From NCBI GenBank assembly GCA_033032865.1, contig JAWHQI010000304.1:2951001-3015000 (forward strand): a stretch of DNA of 64,000 nt, read 5' to 3'. How positions within the stretch are numbered: position 1 is the stretch's first letter; every line of letters begins with the position of its first letter. Below the pieces are notes generated by a model that saw only the letters and a list, made by a program, of their open reading frames with translations, searched no databases and had not been told where the DNA came from. Positions 8,990 to 20,226 of this stretch are shown piece by piece. The translations under genes and the position numbers were made by a program. This DNA is from Dactylorhiza incarnata (lineage: Eukaryota > Streptophyta > Magnoliopsida > Asparagales > Orchidaceae).

Positions 8990-11389
8990 ATGGCTAATAC
9001 AGAAGGAAACAAAGAATTCACATCTATGAAGCTACCAATTTGCAGAAAAGAAAACTTTGGGATTTGGAAAGAAAGGGTCAGACTTTTCATGGAAGCCTCT
9101 GATCCTAGGATATACATAACTGTTCTAGAGGGACCTTTTGTTCCTATGAAGGTTTCATTTACAGATGGAAGTATCAAGACTCCTAAAACTTATTCTGAGA
9201 TGACCAAAGATGAAGTGATTCTGGCCTCCATGGATAAGAGAGCTCAGAACATCATTGTTAGTGCTATTGAGGATTCAACCTTCCAAAACTTAGTTCATTG
9301 CAAAACTGCCAAAGAAATGTGGGAATCTCTCATTGTCTATATGGAAGGGACTGAAGAAGTCAGAGATGACAGGAAGTCTCTCCTAAATCAGCAATATGAA
9401 ACTTTCAGACAAGACAAGAAAGATTCAATAGCAGTTTGCTATGAAAAATTCTTCAAAATTGTAAATGGTCTAAAAACTTATGAAAGAACTTTCACAGATT
9501 ATGAGCTGAATGATAAATTCTTAAGATCACTGAATAAAGAATGGGATATCAAGATCTGTGCAATCAGGGAAATGGGAAATCTGGGAAATATTCAGCCACA
9601 GAATTTATATGGGAAACTTTTGTCCCATGAACTTCATCTGAATACCAGAAAAGCTGAGGAAGGACACAGCAGGGAAAATCCTATTGCTCTGAAAGCAGAA
9701 AGTTCCAAGAAAAGCAAAGAAAGAATGTCATTATCCCCCAGGATACCATCTGAATCAGAAGAATCAAAGACTAGTAATACTGATTCTGAAATATCAGATG
9801 GTGAACTGTCACTCTTCACTAAACAGCTAAAAAGAATGTTGAGAAGAAAACAACACTGGAAAACTAGACCTTCTCAGTCATCCAGATCTAAGAAGCACTC
9901 AAATTCTTTAGAGGGATTCAAACAAGACTCCAAGAAGGACAGGTATAACTCTAAACACAATAAATCTAATTCAGAAGAAATTGTGTGTTTTGGTTGCAGG
10001 AAATCAGGACACATGATTGCTGATTGTCCTTCAAAGAGAAAGAACAACAAGAAATCTGATGAAAGGAGGCACAAATCTGACAAGAGACATGAGAAGAGTC
10101 TAATAGCCAAGAAAGGCAAAGTCACTCTTAGTGACAGTGAATCTCAATCATCAAACTCAGATAGTGAGGAGACACTCATAGCTCTGATGGCTGCCAATGA
10201 AAGTGAAGACATTCTAAATCATAGATCTATGATAAGAGCCCCATTATCAAGGTCTGACAGTGAAGAGGATGAAGAAGAAAATGCAGGACTCGTGGTACTG
10301 AGTGATCAAGAAGATCATGAGACAACTACTGATATAAAGGTACTTGATAAAACTCCTTTATCTGATTCTGATTCTGAACCTGAAATAGATTCATTCTCTT
10401 CTAATGAAAATGACTCACAATCTAACTTTCATGAGGATGAAATTATTGAAAAATATCAATTACTTCTCAAAACACTTAAAAAGAGCAAAAGACATAATAA
10501 AAAGTTACAAAAAGAAATGTCTGAATTAAAGCAAACTAATTTCCAAAACTCTGAGGCAGCTGAGAGGCTAAATCAGACTAGTAAAGAACTTAGCAAACTA
10601 AAAGTCATGTCTATTATTCACATACAGACTTTATGCACTAAGGAGAAGTTAATAAAAGAACTTGAAGCAAAACTCCTAGCAGAAAGGAAGCTTGTAGCAA
10701 AGTTCTCAAAACCACAAACTATTCTTCCAATAATAGACACATTTTCTGCACAATATAGATCTGGCATAGGATATGATAGGAATGCAGATAATAACCATAA
10801 AAGTAATGACAAGGCACCTATGCAACCTATAAAATTTAACAAAGCCATGCCTATCACAAATAAGCATGATCAAAAAGGTGTGCATAAGTTTTATAAGGGT
10901 GAGTGTTCTAATAGCAAAGATGATTCAATTCAACCAAGTAACAATAATGCCAAATCACTATGCAGAGAAAAAGTATTAACTCATCATGACTCCTTTGTAT
11001 TTAAAGCAAACACAAAATCCAAAAGAAAGGAACTAAGACCTGAAATGAAAACTACTGCTGTCAAGAAAACAGAACCAGTAAAAGTTAATAAAACAACTTA
11101 CATAGCTCCTTTGAATAAGGCAATTAAGCAAAATATGAGTCAATATAAAGAAGTGAGAAGACCTCCAAAGAGATATAACAGATATGAATGCTGGTGCTGT
11201 GGAAGGGTTGGACATTTTGCTCTTGACTGTTGGTTCAATCCAACTGTTCCAAGATTCAACTCTGGGAGACCAGTACTCAGACCCATGGCAACTCTCACAG
11301 CACCAAGGATTATTCAACAACTAAATGTTCCAGCTCATACTAACAAGGTTCTAGGACCCAACTTGGTGTGGGCTCCTAAGAAAAGGTAA
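8990..11389 (+). CDS. gag: Sirevirus-like gag polyprotein
   Basis: This is a 799-residue uninterrupted frame starting at ATG 8990 (MANTEGNKEF). The N-terminal half is a Copia gag core with FGIWKERVRLFMEASDPR, CKTAKEMWESL and YELNDKFLRSLNKEWD. Two CCHC zinc knuckles follow: CFGCRKSGHMIADC at about residue 333 and CWCCGRVGHFALDC at about residue 734. Between them lies a Ser/Asp/Glu-rich region with repeated SDSE motifs and a predicted coiled coil (near residues 485-570). Gag would assemble the virus-like particle and bind genomic RNA. It ends at TAA 11387-11389. Pol continues in the +1 frame with a 35-nt overlap (11355-11389). The length and two knuckles are larger than in standard Copia and fit Sireviruses. 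The frame looks intact. Confidence 0.9.
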   Translation: MANTEGNKEFTSMKLPICRKENFGIWKERVRLFMEASDPRIYITVLEGPFVPMKVSFTDGSIKTPKTYSEMTKDEVILASMDKRAQNIIVSAIEDSTFQNLVHCKTAKEMWESLIVYMEGTEEVRDDRKSLLNQQYETFRQDKKDSIAVCYEKFFKIVNGLKTYERTFTDYELNDKFLRSLNKEWDIKICAIREMGNLGNIQPQNLYGKLLSHELHLNTRKAEEGHSRENPIALKAESSKKSKERMSLSPRIPSESEESKTSNTDSEISDGELSLFTKQLKRMLRRKQHWKTRPSQSSRSKKHSNSLEGFKQDSKKDRYNSKHNKSNSEEIVCFGCRKSGHMIADCPSKRKNNKKSDERRHKSDKRHEKSLIAKKGKVTLSDSESQSSNSDSEETLIALMAANESEDILNHRSMIRAPLSRSDSEEDEEENAGLVVLSDQEDHETTTDIKVLDKTPLSDSDSEPEIDSFSSNENDSQSNFHEDEIIEKYQLLLKTLKKSKRHNKKLQKEMSELKQTNFQNSEAAERLNQTSKELSKLKVMSIIHIQTLCTKEKLIKELEAKLLAERKLVAKFSKPQTILPIIDTFSAQYRSGIGYDRNADNNHKSNDKAPMQPIKFNKAMPITNKHDQKGVHKFYKGECSNSKDDSIQPSNNNAKSLCREKVLTHHDSFVFKANTKSKRKELRPEMKTTAVKKTEPVKVNKTTYIAPLNKAIKQNMSQYKEVRRPPKRYNRYECWCCGRVGHFALDCWFNPTVPRFNSGRPVLRPMATLTAPRIIQQLNVPAHTNKVLGPNLVWAPKKR

Positions 11390-14300
11390 TTTCTTTTTGC
11401 AGGGTTGTCCAAAGACCAATCAACTTCCTATCTGGTACTTGGACAGTGGGTGCTCTATGCACATAACAGGAACAAAAAGTCTGTTGAATGATTACACTCA
11501 TGTGAAGAATGGACCAAAGGTTATCTTTGGAGGGTCTGAAAAAGGTAAAACTAAAGGTTATGGTAAAATCACAAATGGAATTGTCACCATCACCAAAGTT
11601 GCTCATGTTGATGGATTGCAACACAATCTCATCAGCATAAGTCAATTGTGTGATATTGGGTATGACATTTCATTCCACAAGGATGAGTGCCTGATTAAGA
11701 AAGAGAATGAGATAATTCTCTCAGGCACTAGGAGTTGCAATATTTACTGTCTAAACTTTATATGTTCTGATCAAGCTAATTTCATATGCTTAGTAGCAGA
11801 AAATAAAGTTTCTAGTAGTGTTCAATGGCATAAAAGATTAGCCCACATAAACTATAAGACTATAAATAAGCATATCTCAAAAGACCTAGTGAGAGCTGGG
11901 CCTAAGTGGAAATGTGTGCAGGAGGGTCCATGCCATGCTTGTCAAATGGGTAAGCAGACCAAGTCTTCCTTCAAATCAATAGGTGAGAAGGATTCCATTA
12001 GATGTCTATACCTACTTCACATGGATATATTTGGACCAATGTCAATCCATAGCTTAGGAGGAAATTCATACACCCTTGTAATTGTTGATGATTATTCCAG
12101 ATTCACATGGGTATTCTTCCTTAAACATAAGTCAGACACTTTAGAAATATTTACTAGTTTTGTTAGGCAAATCACCAATAAAATAGGAAATCCTGTAGCC
12201 ATAATTAGAAGTGGTCATGGGACTGAATTTCAGTCAGGTGCAATGACCAAATTTTGTGAAAATCAAGGCATTTCTCAAGAGTTCTCATCTCCTAGAACTC
12301 CCCAACAAAATGAGGTTGCTGAGAGAAGAAATAGAACCCTTATTGAAGCTAGCAGGAGTATGCTAAGTGATTCTTCTCTTCCTGAGTTTTTCTGGGCTGA
12401 AGCTGTAAACACAGCATGCCATGTGCAGAATAGGGCTCTTATCAACAAAAGACTGGATAAGACCCCATATGAGTTGTTGAAAGGTAGAAAACCCACTTTA
12501 GTCTATTTCAAAATATTTGGTAGTAAATGCTTTGTATTAAATAATGGAAAGCACCATCTCACTAAATTTGCTGAAAAAGCACATGAGGCAATTTTTGTTG
12601 GGTATAGCTCTCAAAGTAGAGCCTATAGAATTTTCAACAAAAAGTCAAATAGGATAGAAGAATCTATACATGTTGTATTTGATGAAACCAGCCTTATTTA
12701 TAAGGATCTGGGAAGTTTATCAAGTTGTGCAGGTTCTACACAGAAATTGAAGAAGATGAATATCAATGAACAACACAATGAGGAGAATGAAGAAACTAAT
12801 GAGACTGTAATTGTAACTAGAGAGGATGAACCTCAAGCAAAAGACAATTATGAAGAACCTACTGCTGTTGAAGAACCACTACATCCAGAACCTCTAGAAG
12901 AATCTACTCAAACAGATGCACCAGAATCTCAAAGGGAAAATGAAAGGTGGAGGAATGCAATCAAACATCTGAAGGATCATCCCAAAGAACAGATCATAGG
13001 AAATCCAAATGATGGTGTGCAAACTAGAAGAGAAAACTCAATACATGAGGCCTTGCATCACAGCTTTCTATCCAAAATAGAGCGTAAGAAGTTTGATGAA
13101 GCCAATAAGGACACTTCATGGATATTAGCTATGCAAGAAGAGCTAAATCAATTTGAAAGGTGCAAAGTCTGGATATTGGTTCCAAGACCAAAGAAACACA
13201 AAGTCATAGGGACCAAATGAGTATTTAGGAATAAGCTGGATGAAAATGGTGTGATTATCAAAAACAAGGCAAGGTTGGTTGCCCAAGGATATAGACAGGA
13301 GGAAGGCATAGATTTTGATCAAGTGTTTGCTCCTGTGGCAAGATTGGAGGCAATCAGATTATTCCTGGCATTTGCAGCACACACTGGATTCATAGTTTAT
13401 CAAATGGATGTAAAGTCAGCATTCCTTAATGGAACAATATTGGAGGAAGTATATGTTGAACAACCCCCAGGTTTTATTGACTCTACTCATCCAAACCATG
13501 TTTATCTTTTATTAAAAGCATTGTATGGTCTGAAACAGGCACCTAGAGCCTGATATGAGACATTATCTAGATTTCTTATTGAGAACAAATTCTCAAGAGG
13601 AAAGATAGACAAGACATTGTTTTATAGGATAGTTAAATGTCACATTATTCTAGTACAAATATATGTAGATGATATAATCTTTGGCTCAACTGATAGTAAC
13701 CTTTACAAAAGGTTTGCAAACCTTATGCAAGAGCAATTTGAAATGAGCAGCATGGGTGAGCTTAAATACTTCTTAGGACTCCAAGTGAAACAGTCTGAGG
13801 AAGGAATTTTCATTTCTCAGACCAAGTACACAAAAGAGATTATTAAGAAGTTTGGAATGGAAAATTCCACTGTCATGAAGACACCAATGGCAGCAAATAT
13901 GTCACTGGACAAGGATGACAAAGGGAAACCTATTGATGAAACCTTGTACAGAGGCATCATTGGCTCATTGCTCTACCTAACTGCTAGCAGGCCAGACATT
14001 ATGTTCTCAACATGTGTGTGTGCTAGATATCAAGTGAACCCTAAAGAATCTCACTATACTGCTGTTAAAAGAATCCTGAGATATCTGAAGGGCACTCTTA
14101 ATCTTGGCCTTTGGTATCCTAGAAGCAATGATTTTGAACTAATTGGCTTTTCAGATGCTGATTTTGCAGGATGCAAGGAGGACAGAAAAAGTACATCAGG
14201 AACATGTCAATTTCTTGGCAAAAGACTAATATCTTGGAGTAGCAGGAAGCAGACCAGTGTGGCTATTTCTACAGCAGAATCTGAGTACATCTCAGCTGGA

Positions 14301-14606
14301 AACTGCTGTGCTCAGCTACTATGGATTCAACACCAACTCCAAGTCTACAAAGTTCAGCTAAGAAAATCTCCTCTATATTGTGATTCAACTAGTGTTATTG
14401 TTATAGCTAATAATCATGTATCACATAGCAGAACTAAGCATATAGAAATTAGATATCATTTCATTAGAGAACATGTAGAAAATGGAGATATCACAATTGA
14501 ATATGTGCCCACTGAAAAACAAGTTGCTGATATATTTACTAAACCCTTGGATGAAATAAAGTTCAATAACTTTAAAATTGAATTAGGAATGCTAAAAATG
14601 GATTAA
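11355..14606 (+). pseudogene. pol: Copia pol (protease, integrase, RT, RNase H) with two nonsense changes
   Basis: Domains in order are: protease WYLDSGCSMHIT at about 11431; integrase with HKRLAHINYKTINKH and the zinc pair CHACQMGK, then catalytic HMDIFGPMS, RSGHGTEF (usually RSDHGTEF, so a catalytic Asp is replaced by Gly) and EVAERRNRTL; RT with [32 protein letters not shown] and YVDDIIFGS; RNase H with SDADFAGCKEDRKSTSG and STAESEYISA. TGA at 13218-13220 and TGA at about 13551 each replace a Trp conserved in the family (IGTKWVF and APRAWYE). It ends at 14606 with DIFTKPLDEIKF. Three defects in an otherwise collinear pol mark it as recently inactivated. Confidence 0.92.
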
Positions 14607-14671
14607 AGGTGTTTTGAAATAAATAAATGAAGATAATGATTGAGTCCTAAAAGGTGAGTGAAGAAGTTATC

Positions 14672-14845
14672 AGGCGTCGAGAGAAGTTACCTGGCGTCAA
14701 GAAAGGATACCTGGCGTCGAGAGAAAGGATACCTGGCGTCGAGAGAAGATACCTAGCGTCGAGAGAAGATACCTGGCGTCGAGAGAAGATACCTGGCGTC
14801 GAGAAGATACCTGGCGTCGACCGAATAAAAATTGGCGTCGAGCTA
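14672..14845 (+). repeat. Tandem array of a roughly 20-bp GGCGTCGAG unit between pol and the third ORF
   Basis: About nine head-to-tail copies of a 18-22 bp unit (GGCGTCGAGAGAAGATACCT and variants) lie in the spacer after RNase H. The GTCGAG core is the same word that makes up the LTR U3 dyads. The units form an apparent short reading frame only because they are repeated, and I do not call a gene here. Confidence 0.9.
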
Positions 14846-14961
14846 TCTCAACGCTTGAGCGAACATAGCTAGGCCGTCTCGACAGGGTAAATTTGAACCA
14901 TTTGATCAATCTTGTCAAACAAGTTAGGCGCGATGCTATTCATCTTCTTGAATTAGAAATT

Positions 14962-14970
14962 CTATAAATA
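14962..14970 (+). promoter_or_regulatory. Internal TATA box upstream of the third ORF
   Basis: CTATAAATAG lies about 110 bp before the ATG of the third ORF and about 120 bp after the GTCGAG array. It is identical to the LTR TATA box, so the LTR promoter layout is repeated inside the element. Confidence 0.6.
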
Positions 14971-15073
14971 GGGAAGACACTTCGATAGTACATGTGCCCT
15001 AGATCTCTCAGTTCGAAATTGTCTGCCCTAGAAAATTTCTCCATCAATTCTATCACTCTTTGATCATTAACCA

Positions 15074-17653
15074 ATGCCTCCCAAAAGCAGTGATTACCTT
15101 TATGAAGGAAGCGAGCTTGTACGCAATGGATTCCAATCTGCTCCAGTAGAGATCAAATCAACCATCGAGCTAATCTACAAAGCAGGACTAGAGTTCGTGC
15201 TATCTGAATCGACTCTTATCTGGAAACGAGAGGTCTTAGAACTTTACTCCAATATAGTAATAGACTCAGTCAATTCGAAGCTTAAGACCTCTGTAAATGG
15301 TAAGAAGATTAAGATCACTCCTTCAAGACTAGCTAAGGCACTAGAACTGCCAAGATTAAAAAGCAATGAAGAAGAAGAAGTGAGCTCTGAACAGATTAAA
15401 TTAGCACAAATCTAGTGCGTAATTGACACATCACGTGAAATCACTGGAAGTATTCTTAGGAAAGGAATGAATTCAAAAGGAAAATTGCTAACAGATGTGA
15501 TAGGAAAGGGCCTGTTGTGCAAGACCAGATCTCATGATAAAATTTTCCAGGAAAATGTTCATTCTTCTAACCAGGATCATTCATTCTTTAAGAACAGATT
15601 GGGGGAGGGTGATGTTTGACAGAATAATTGAATGTATCCAAGTACCCAACATGGGTAGAATATTATCTCTATATTTAGTAAAAGTCATTCCAGACTCTTT
15701 GAATAACAAACTTGGATCCAAGATAAACCACATGAAGAAAATGGATATTAGAATGATAGAGAGATGGGAAAGAGTGTTATCAAACCCTCCACCAGCAGAT
15801 CTTTCTCCCAAGCAGAAGCAAGCTAAGAAGCAAAAGAAGAAGAAGGTTTCTTCAAGCTCATCAAGCACATCCTCTTCCAAAGGAAGATCTAGATCCTCTC
15901 CAATTCATGATCCTAACCTCACATCATCTGAAGAAGAAGAAGGAAACAAACCTAGGGATAGTACTCCTGACACACCAAAAGGTACTGATCCTCTACTAGA
16001 AGAGGTTGTCAAGATCTATAAAGAAAAAGATGAAAATGAGAAAGGAGAAGAAGAGAGAGGAAGTCATCATGGATCCCCTGCTAGAGTTGAAGGGATTTCT
16101 CAAATTGAGGGGGAGGCTCAGGATGAGATTCCTGCTCAGAATAATTCTGAAATGAGCAAAGCAGCAGTTGAGGGGGAGGCTCAAGATGAGATGCATGCTC
16201 AAGACAAAATTGATCTGATCAATGCAGAGATTGAGGTGGAGCCTCAAAATGAAATTCCAGCTCAAGACAATGCACCATTTGAGGGGGAGTCTCAGGATGA
16301 GATCCCTGCTAAAGTGAATTCTGTAGTTGATGCTATGGATGTGGAAGGAGAGCCTGAAGCAATAAAGAAACATGTTGAGAAGGAAATCAAGATAGAATCA
16401 TCTAGCTCTCATATGATCCAGAGAAATGATTCTTTCATCAGAGAAGAGAGCAGTAGAGGTAATGGAGTGGAAAAGGAAATCAATGTGGATCTAAGTGGTA
16501 TACTACCTCAACTGGAAGTGTTGCTTAATAATCAAAGAAGATTATTAGAACAATATATTGAAGATAATAATACAAAAATGAAAAATGAGGTAGATTTCCA
16601 GATGAAATTGGTTAGATTTGAAGTCAATCATCAGATGACTGCTTTGAGAACTGAAATGGTAAAGTTTTTCAAAAGAGCTGGTGCTTCAGTAGATTGTACA
16701 GCTGTACAACTTAATGCAATCAAAGAGACATCAAAGGTTCTTAAAGAGTCACAGGCAGGAATTACAAAGACAGTAGATGATGTTCAAACAAATCAAGGAA
16801 TTCTAAGTAATAACATGCAAGTTTTATATAAGGAACAGGTTGCACAGGTTCTTACAGGTACAAATAAGATTGAAGCTAGACTGCAACAGCAGAATACTGA
16901 TATTTTGGCTAAAATAGATGAGAGCTCTACAATTCTGAAAGGTCAAGCAAAGTTGAATGCAGATACCATAGATGACCATCTCCTTAGAGTAAAGAAAACC
17001 ATTAAAAGTGGAATCATCATTTGGAGGGTCAAGTTAGGTTTCAGAAGAATGTTATAAGAGATCATATAGTTGAAGAAGTCCTAAAGGGGGAGAGGTCAAT
17101 GATTCAAGCTAGCTCTGAGCATGTTGTGTGGACCTCAAACTCTATAAGAGAAATTTTAGGATATCCTCTCATTGATTATGAGAATGATCAAGTTTCTGAG
17201 ACCAGGCCAGCTTCTCTTTCACAAGTTCAAAAACAAATTGCTAAAATGTATAGTCCTGAGGATAAAAGCAAAAGAGAGAACTTTACTAGTGAGCAAGTAG
17301 AATCTAGTAAAAGAAAGTTTAGAGAAGAGGTTCAATCATGGGTTGACTTTGAACATTGGTCTCCATCTTCAAGAGAAATGATTCTGACAGCATGGGAAGC
17401 TGTAAAAGGTAATCCAGATGAAAGAGGAAAATGGTATTCTGAAGCAGAATGGTTGAAGCATAGGGATCAAGAGGAACTGAAGATAAAATTCAAGGCTAAA
17501 AAATTGGCTGGGAAGGTACAGGCAGGTGATAAGGAGCCAATCGGATATTTTCCAAAGCCATTTGGCTATTTCAAGAGAAGAAAAGAAGTTGCTGAAGCCA
17601 TCTCCAAAATAGCCAAAAGAGGAATAGAATTCAAGGATCCTGAACAGCTTTAG
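15074..17653 (+). pseudogene. Third ORF of the Sirevirus-like element, broken
   Basis: The frame opens at MPPKSSDYLYEGSELVRNG. A TAG interrupts it near 15413. It shifts frame near 15530, is open from 15534 to 17057, shifts again near 17010-17055, and ends at 17653. The N-terminal part (ESTLIWKREVLELYSN, then VNGKKIKITPSRLAKALELP) resembles the 'putative plant transposon protein' family by its pattern. The middle holds Ser-rich and acidic stretches and four degenerate EGEAQDEIPAQ repeats. The C-terminal half looks coiled-coil rich (about 16470-16990). I see no signal peptide or convincing transmembrane helix, so a classical envelope-like role is not supported. Sirevirus third ORFs have been called env-like in other elements, and function is unknown here. 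Confidence 0.7.
16105..17095 (+). repeat. Iterated internal polypurine-tract-like segments
   Basis: GAGGGGGAGGCTCA and close variants occur near 16107, 16168, 16231 (degenerate) and 16281. A further AAAGGGGGAGAGG lies near 17083. They resemble the true polypurine tract next to the 3' LTR (AAATAGGGGGAGAT). Within the third ORF the same DNA encodes the EGEAQDEIPAQ repeats. Repeated polypurine tracts upstream of the 3' LTR are described for Sireviruses. Confidence 0.75.
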
Positions 17654-18003
17654 GATTTTAATCTTTACTAAGTATTTTCAAAAAAATGTAATTGATATAT
17701 CTTTGAACAATCTTGATGAGTTCCCAGTGCTAACTATTTTTCATGATCATATATATATGCCTGTGATGTGATTCTTTTTCTCTTCATGACATGTCTTATT
17801 CTGAACTGCTTGTGTTTTTGTGCTTATATGAGAAATCATGTCTGAAATAATTTCTGTGGATATAATGTTTTGGTAATCTAATTTTATAAGGTAGTATGCT
17901 CTTTATTTTGATTACTTGTACAAAAATTAAAAATCATTGATTATCTTTGAAAAGAGGGTTATATCATTGACTGAGATTATGACTTCTTCAAATAGGGGGA
18001 GAT
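17654..18003 (+). other. 3' untranslated spacer with polypurine tract
   Basis: The sequence is AT-rich and noncoding. It ends in AAATAGGGGGAGAT immediately before the 3' LTR, which is the expected primer site for plus-strand DNA synthesis. Confidence 0.85.
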
Positions 18004-19567
18004 TGTTGGGATCATTGTCCACAACGTCTTAGATTTGGAGAAGTCCATTCATAAGTCAAAGATATATCTCAGAATGTATTTGATATACTCTCTAGAATCA
18101 ATGTGCAGGAGATCAGGTCAGGCAATGTGCTCAAGGAATTCATCCAAGTTCACAAGCGTCGAGACAGCATACATCTCTCGACGCCTGTGACCCAGAAGCG
18201 TTGACTTATGTTGACTGCTCAAATAGACAAGGTTGCCGCTGAGGTTATGAGACCAAGTTTGGAAGCGTCGAGCCAAGTTATATCACTCGACGCCGTGGAA
18301 AGAAAAATGTCGACCAAAGTTCAGTTAGCTCTACGCCAACCAGAAGTGTCGAGATATGAAGGCATAGTTAAGAAGCGTCGAGCCCCTGTACGTTGCTCGA
18401 CTTCTTCAGATAAAAAGCATCGACTAACTGATGATTGCTCAACGCCTAAGAAGGAGGAGTCGAGAGCTTCAGTCTAAGAAGTATGTGTCGAGTATCCACA
18501 TATCGCTCGACGGCTAATGGAAAAAAGCGTCGACAGAGATGCTCAGTGCTCAACGCCTCTTCTACAGATACTCTGAGCTGAGAAATTTCTTCTACAGCCA
18601 GCTGAGCCGTTGTTTCTTTTGAAGACATTGAAGACCGTTGAAGACTTTGTGTCGTGCTGACGTGGAGGAGCGTATCAGATGTTGCAGATGGCGGGCTATA
18701 AATAGAAGGCATGACCTATGGGTTAATTAGTTGATCACTCCTATCTTTCGAAAGCCATTATCATCTCCATCACTTTGAGGGAAAGTTTGAGAAAGAATCT
18801 GAAGAAGTCGTCTTCTCTTTCAGAACCGATCTAACTTGAAGATTTCTTTCAGCAATCTGGTGCTGATACATCTTTCTGAAAGAAGAGGATTAAGAAGGAA
18901 GAATCTGTCTTCCTAAGAAGAAGAACAGTCATCACAACCTGTCGAATCAAGAAGATCATTTGCTGCTGCTGTTCTATTGAAGATTTCTGTCTGATCATTC
19001 AGGCAGATCAAGAAGACTCAACAATCTGAAGAATCTGAGTCTAAGTATTGTTATTTTCTTTATCAATCCCTGTAGGATCTGAGTTGTCAGATCTGAGTGT
19101 AGGATCTGTCAAGGATCTGAGTTGTAAGATCAAGTGTGATCTGAGTTGTAGGATTCAAGGGTGAATCTGAGTTGTAAGCCTAATTATAAAGGCTGAGGTA
19201 GGATCTGTGAGATCTGAGTTTGTAAGATCTGCTGAGATCTGAGAGAGTAAGATCTGTGAGATCTGAGTCTGTAAGATCTGTTGTGATCTGAGCTGTAAGA
19301 CCTGTTTGTGGTCTGAGATCTGGAGGAGATATACACCCTATCTGGCACACTGCTAGAAGGGAGAAGGGGGAAAGTGGATTACCCAAGATAAGGGGAACCA
19401 CTATAAAAATCTGTGTGTCTTTTCTGTGTGTGTTCTTATTCTTGAAAGCTCTGATCAGTTTTATTTTGGTTATAATCAAGAACTGCAATAGTTTTTAAAT
19501 AACCTATTCACCCCCCCCCCCCCCCCCCCCCTCTAGGTGATTAGCTACCCTTAATTAAAGTCTTTCA
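18004..19567 (+). repeat. 3' LTR of the Sirevirus-like element
   Basis: The 1564-bp LTR is nearly identical to 7356-8908. The main length change is a C run of 21 here (19511-19531) against nine in the 5' LTR. Its TATA box is at about 18696. Confidence 0.93.
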
Positions 19568-19617
19568 ATGACGACGATTTATGCATGAGATTCGGACGCT
19601 TAATGTATTTCCCAACG

Positions 19618-20081
19618 TTATAAAAATGAACCGGACCGGTCGGTCGGACCGCAGCCCGGCCCGCCGGGCGATCCGATCGGGTCTCTAAAACTGGTTTGGC
19701 TCTGAGCCGCCTAAAACCCGGCTAACCGGCAGGTTGAACCGCCCAACTGAAAACAGGCAGACCGGTTTTCGCATGACCGGGCGGGTCATAGAGCCCAAAA
19801 TTTAAATATCCGAAAATGAGAAACTGGCGGGATTCGAACCCAAATCAATTTTGGGTCACAATAGAAGTATATAATGTGTTTAAATGAAATATATTATATG
19901 CATATACATATTTATAAAGAATAAACATATATAATGAATATACATATGCATATAAAATATAAATATACATATGCATATATAGTATATAAAGGTTCGACTC
20001 CGATTAAACCGGTTGGACCTGTTCAATTTTGAACATTTCCTTCCGCCGGTTCTATCACCGGTCCGGTTTTCAAAACCTTGA
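19618..20081. mobile_element. TIR element with GAACCGGACCGGT ends (MITE-like)
   Basis: The left end AAAAATGAACCGGACCGGT and the right end ACCGGTCCGGTTTTCAAAACC are imperfect inverted repeats enclosing about 460 bp. The interior is CCGG-rich at the left and has an AT-rich patch of ATACATATGCATAT words at about 19880-19985. A minus-strand GGTTCGAATCC word near 19832 resembles a Pol III B box but has no A box. No coding capacity is visible and the target duplication is unclear. Confidence 0.55.
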
Positions 20082-20226
20082 TATTTTCCCCTTTTTGTGA
20101 ATATGGCTCTCTGTTTTAGGGAGGAGAGTTTTCTCTGAATAAATCAGAGAAACTCTTAGGCTGAATCTAATAGAATAAGTATAAAAATTTGTGACGTCCC
20201 AAGCCAAAATTCTCACACTAGGGTTG

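Larger units (their letters stand above)
7356..19567 (+). mobile_element. Complete Sirevirus-like Ty1/copia element with three coding regions
   Basis: The element spans 12,212 bp and is bounded by perfect 5-bp target duplications, ATGAC at 7351-7355 and at 19568-19572. Its parts are the 5' LTR (7356-8908), a PBS at 8911, gag, pol, a motif array with a TATA box, a third ORF, a polypurine tract at about 17993-18003 and the 3' LTR (18004-19567). The long LTRs, the large gag, the extra ORF downstream of RNase H and the repeated internal polypurine stretches all fit Sireviruses (SIRE/Maximus type). By eye the two LTRs differ at roughly 20-25 single positions plus a C-run length change, so the insertion is fairly recent. 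Pol and the third ORF carry stops and frameshifts, so this copy is not autonomous now. Confidence 0.93.

Noticed and set aside
14672..14845. Regular repeats resembling a CRISPR array
   Set aside because: The units are head to tail without unique spacers and lie inside a plant retrotransposon.
15074..17653. Envelope protein in the Sirevirus-like element
   Set aside because: No signal peptide, cleavage site or convincing transmembrane helix is visible. The sequence looks coiled-coil and low complexity.
19818..19850. Pol III B-box-like GGTTCGAATCC on the minus strand (tRNA or SINE)
   Set aside because: No A box, cloverleaf or poly-A tail is visible. The word sits inside a TIR element.
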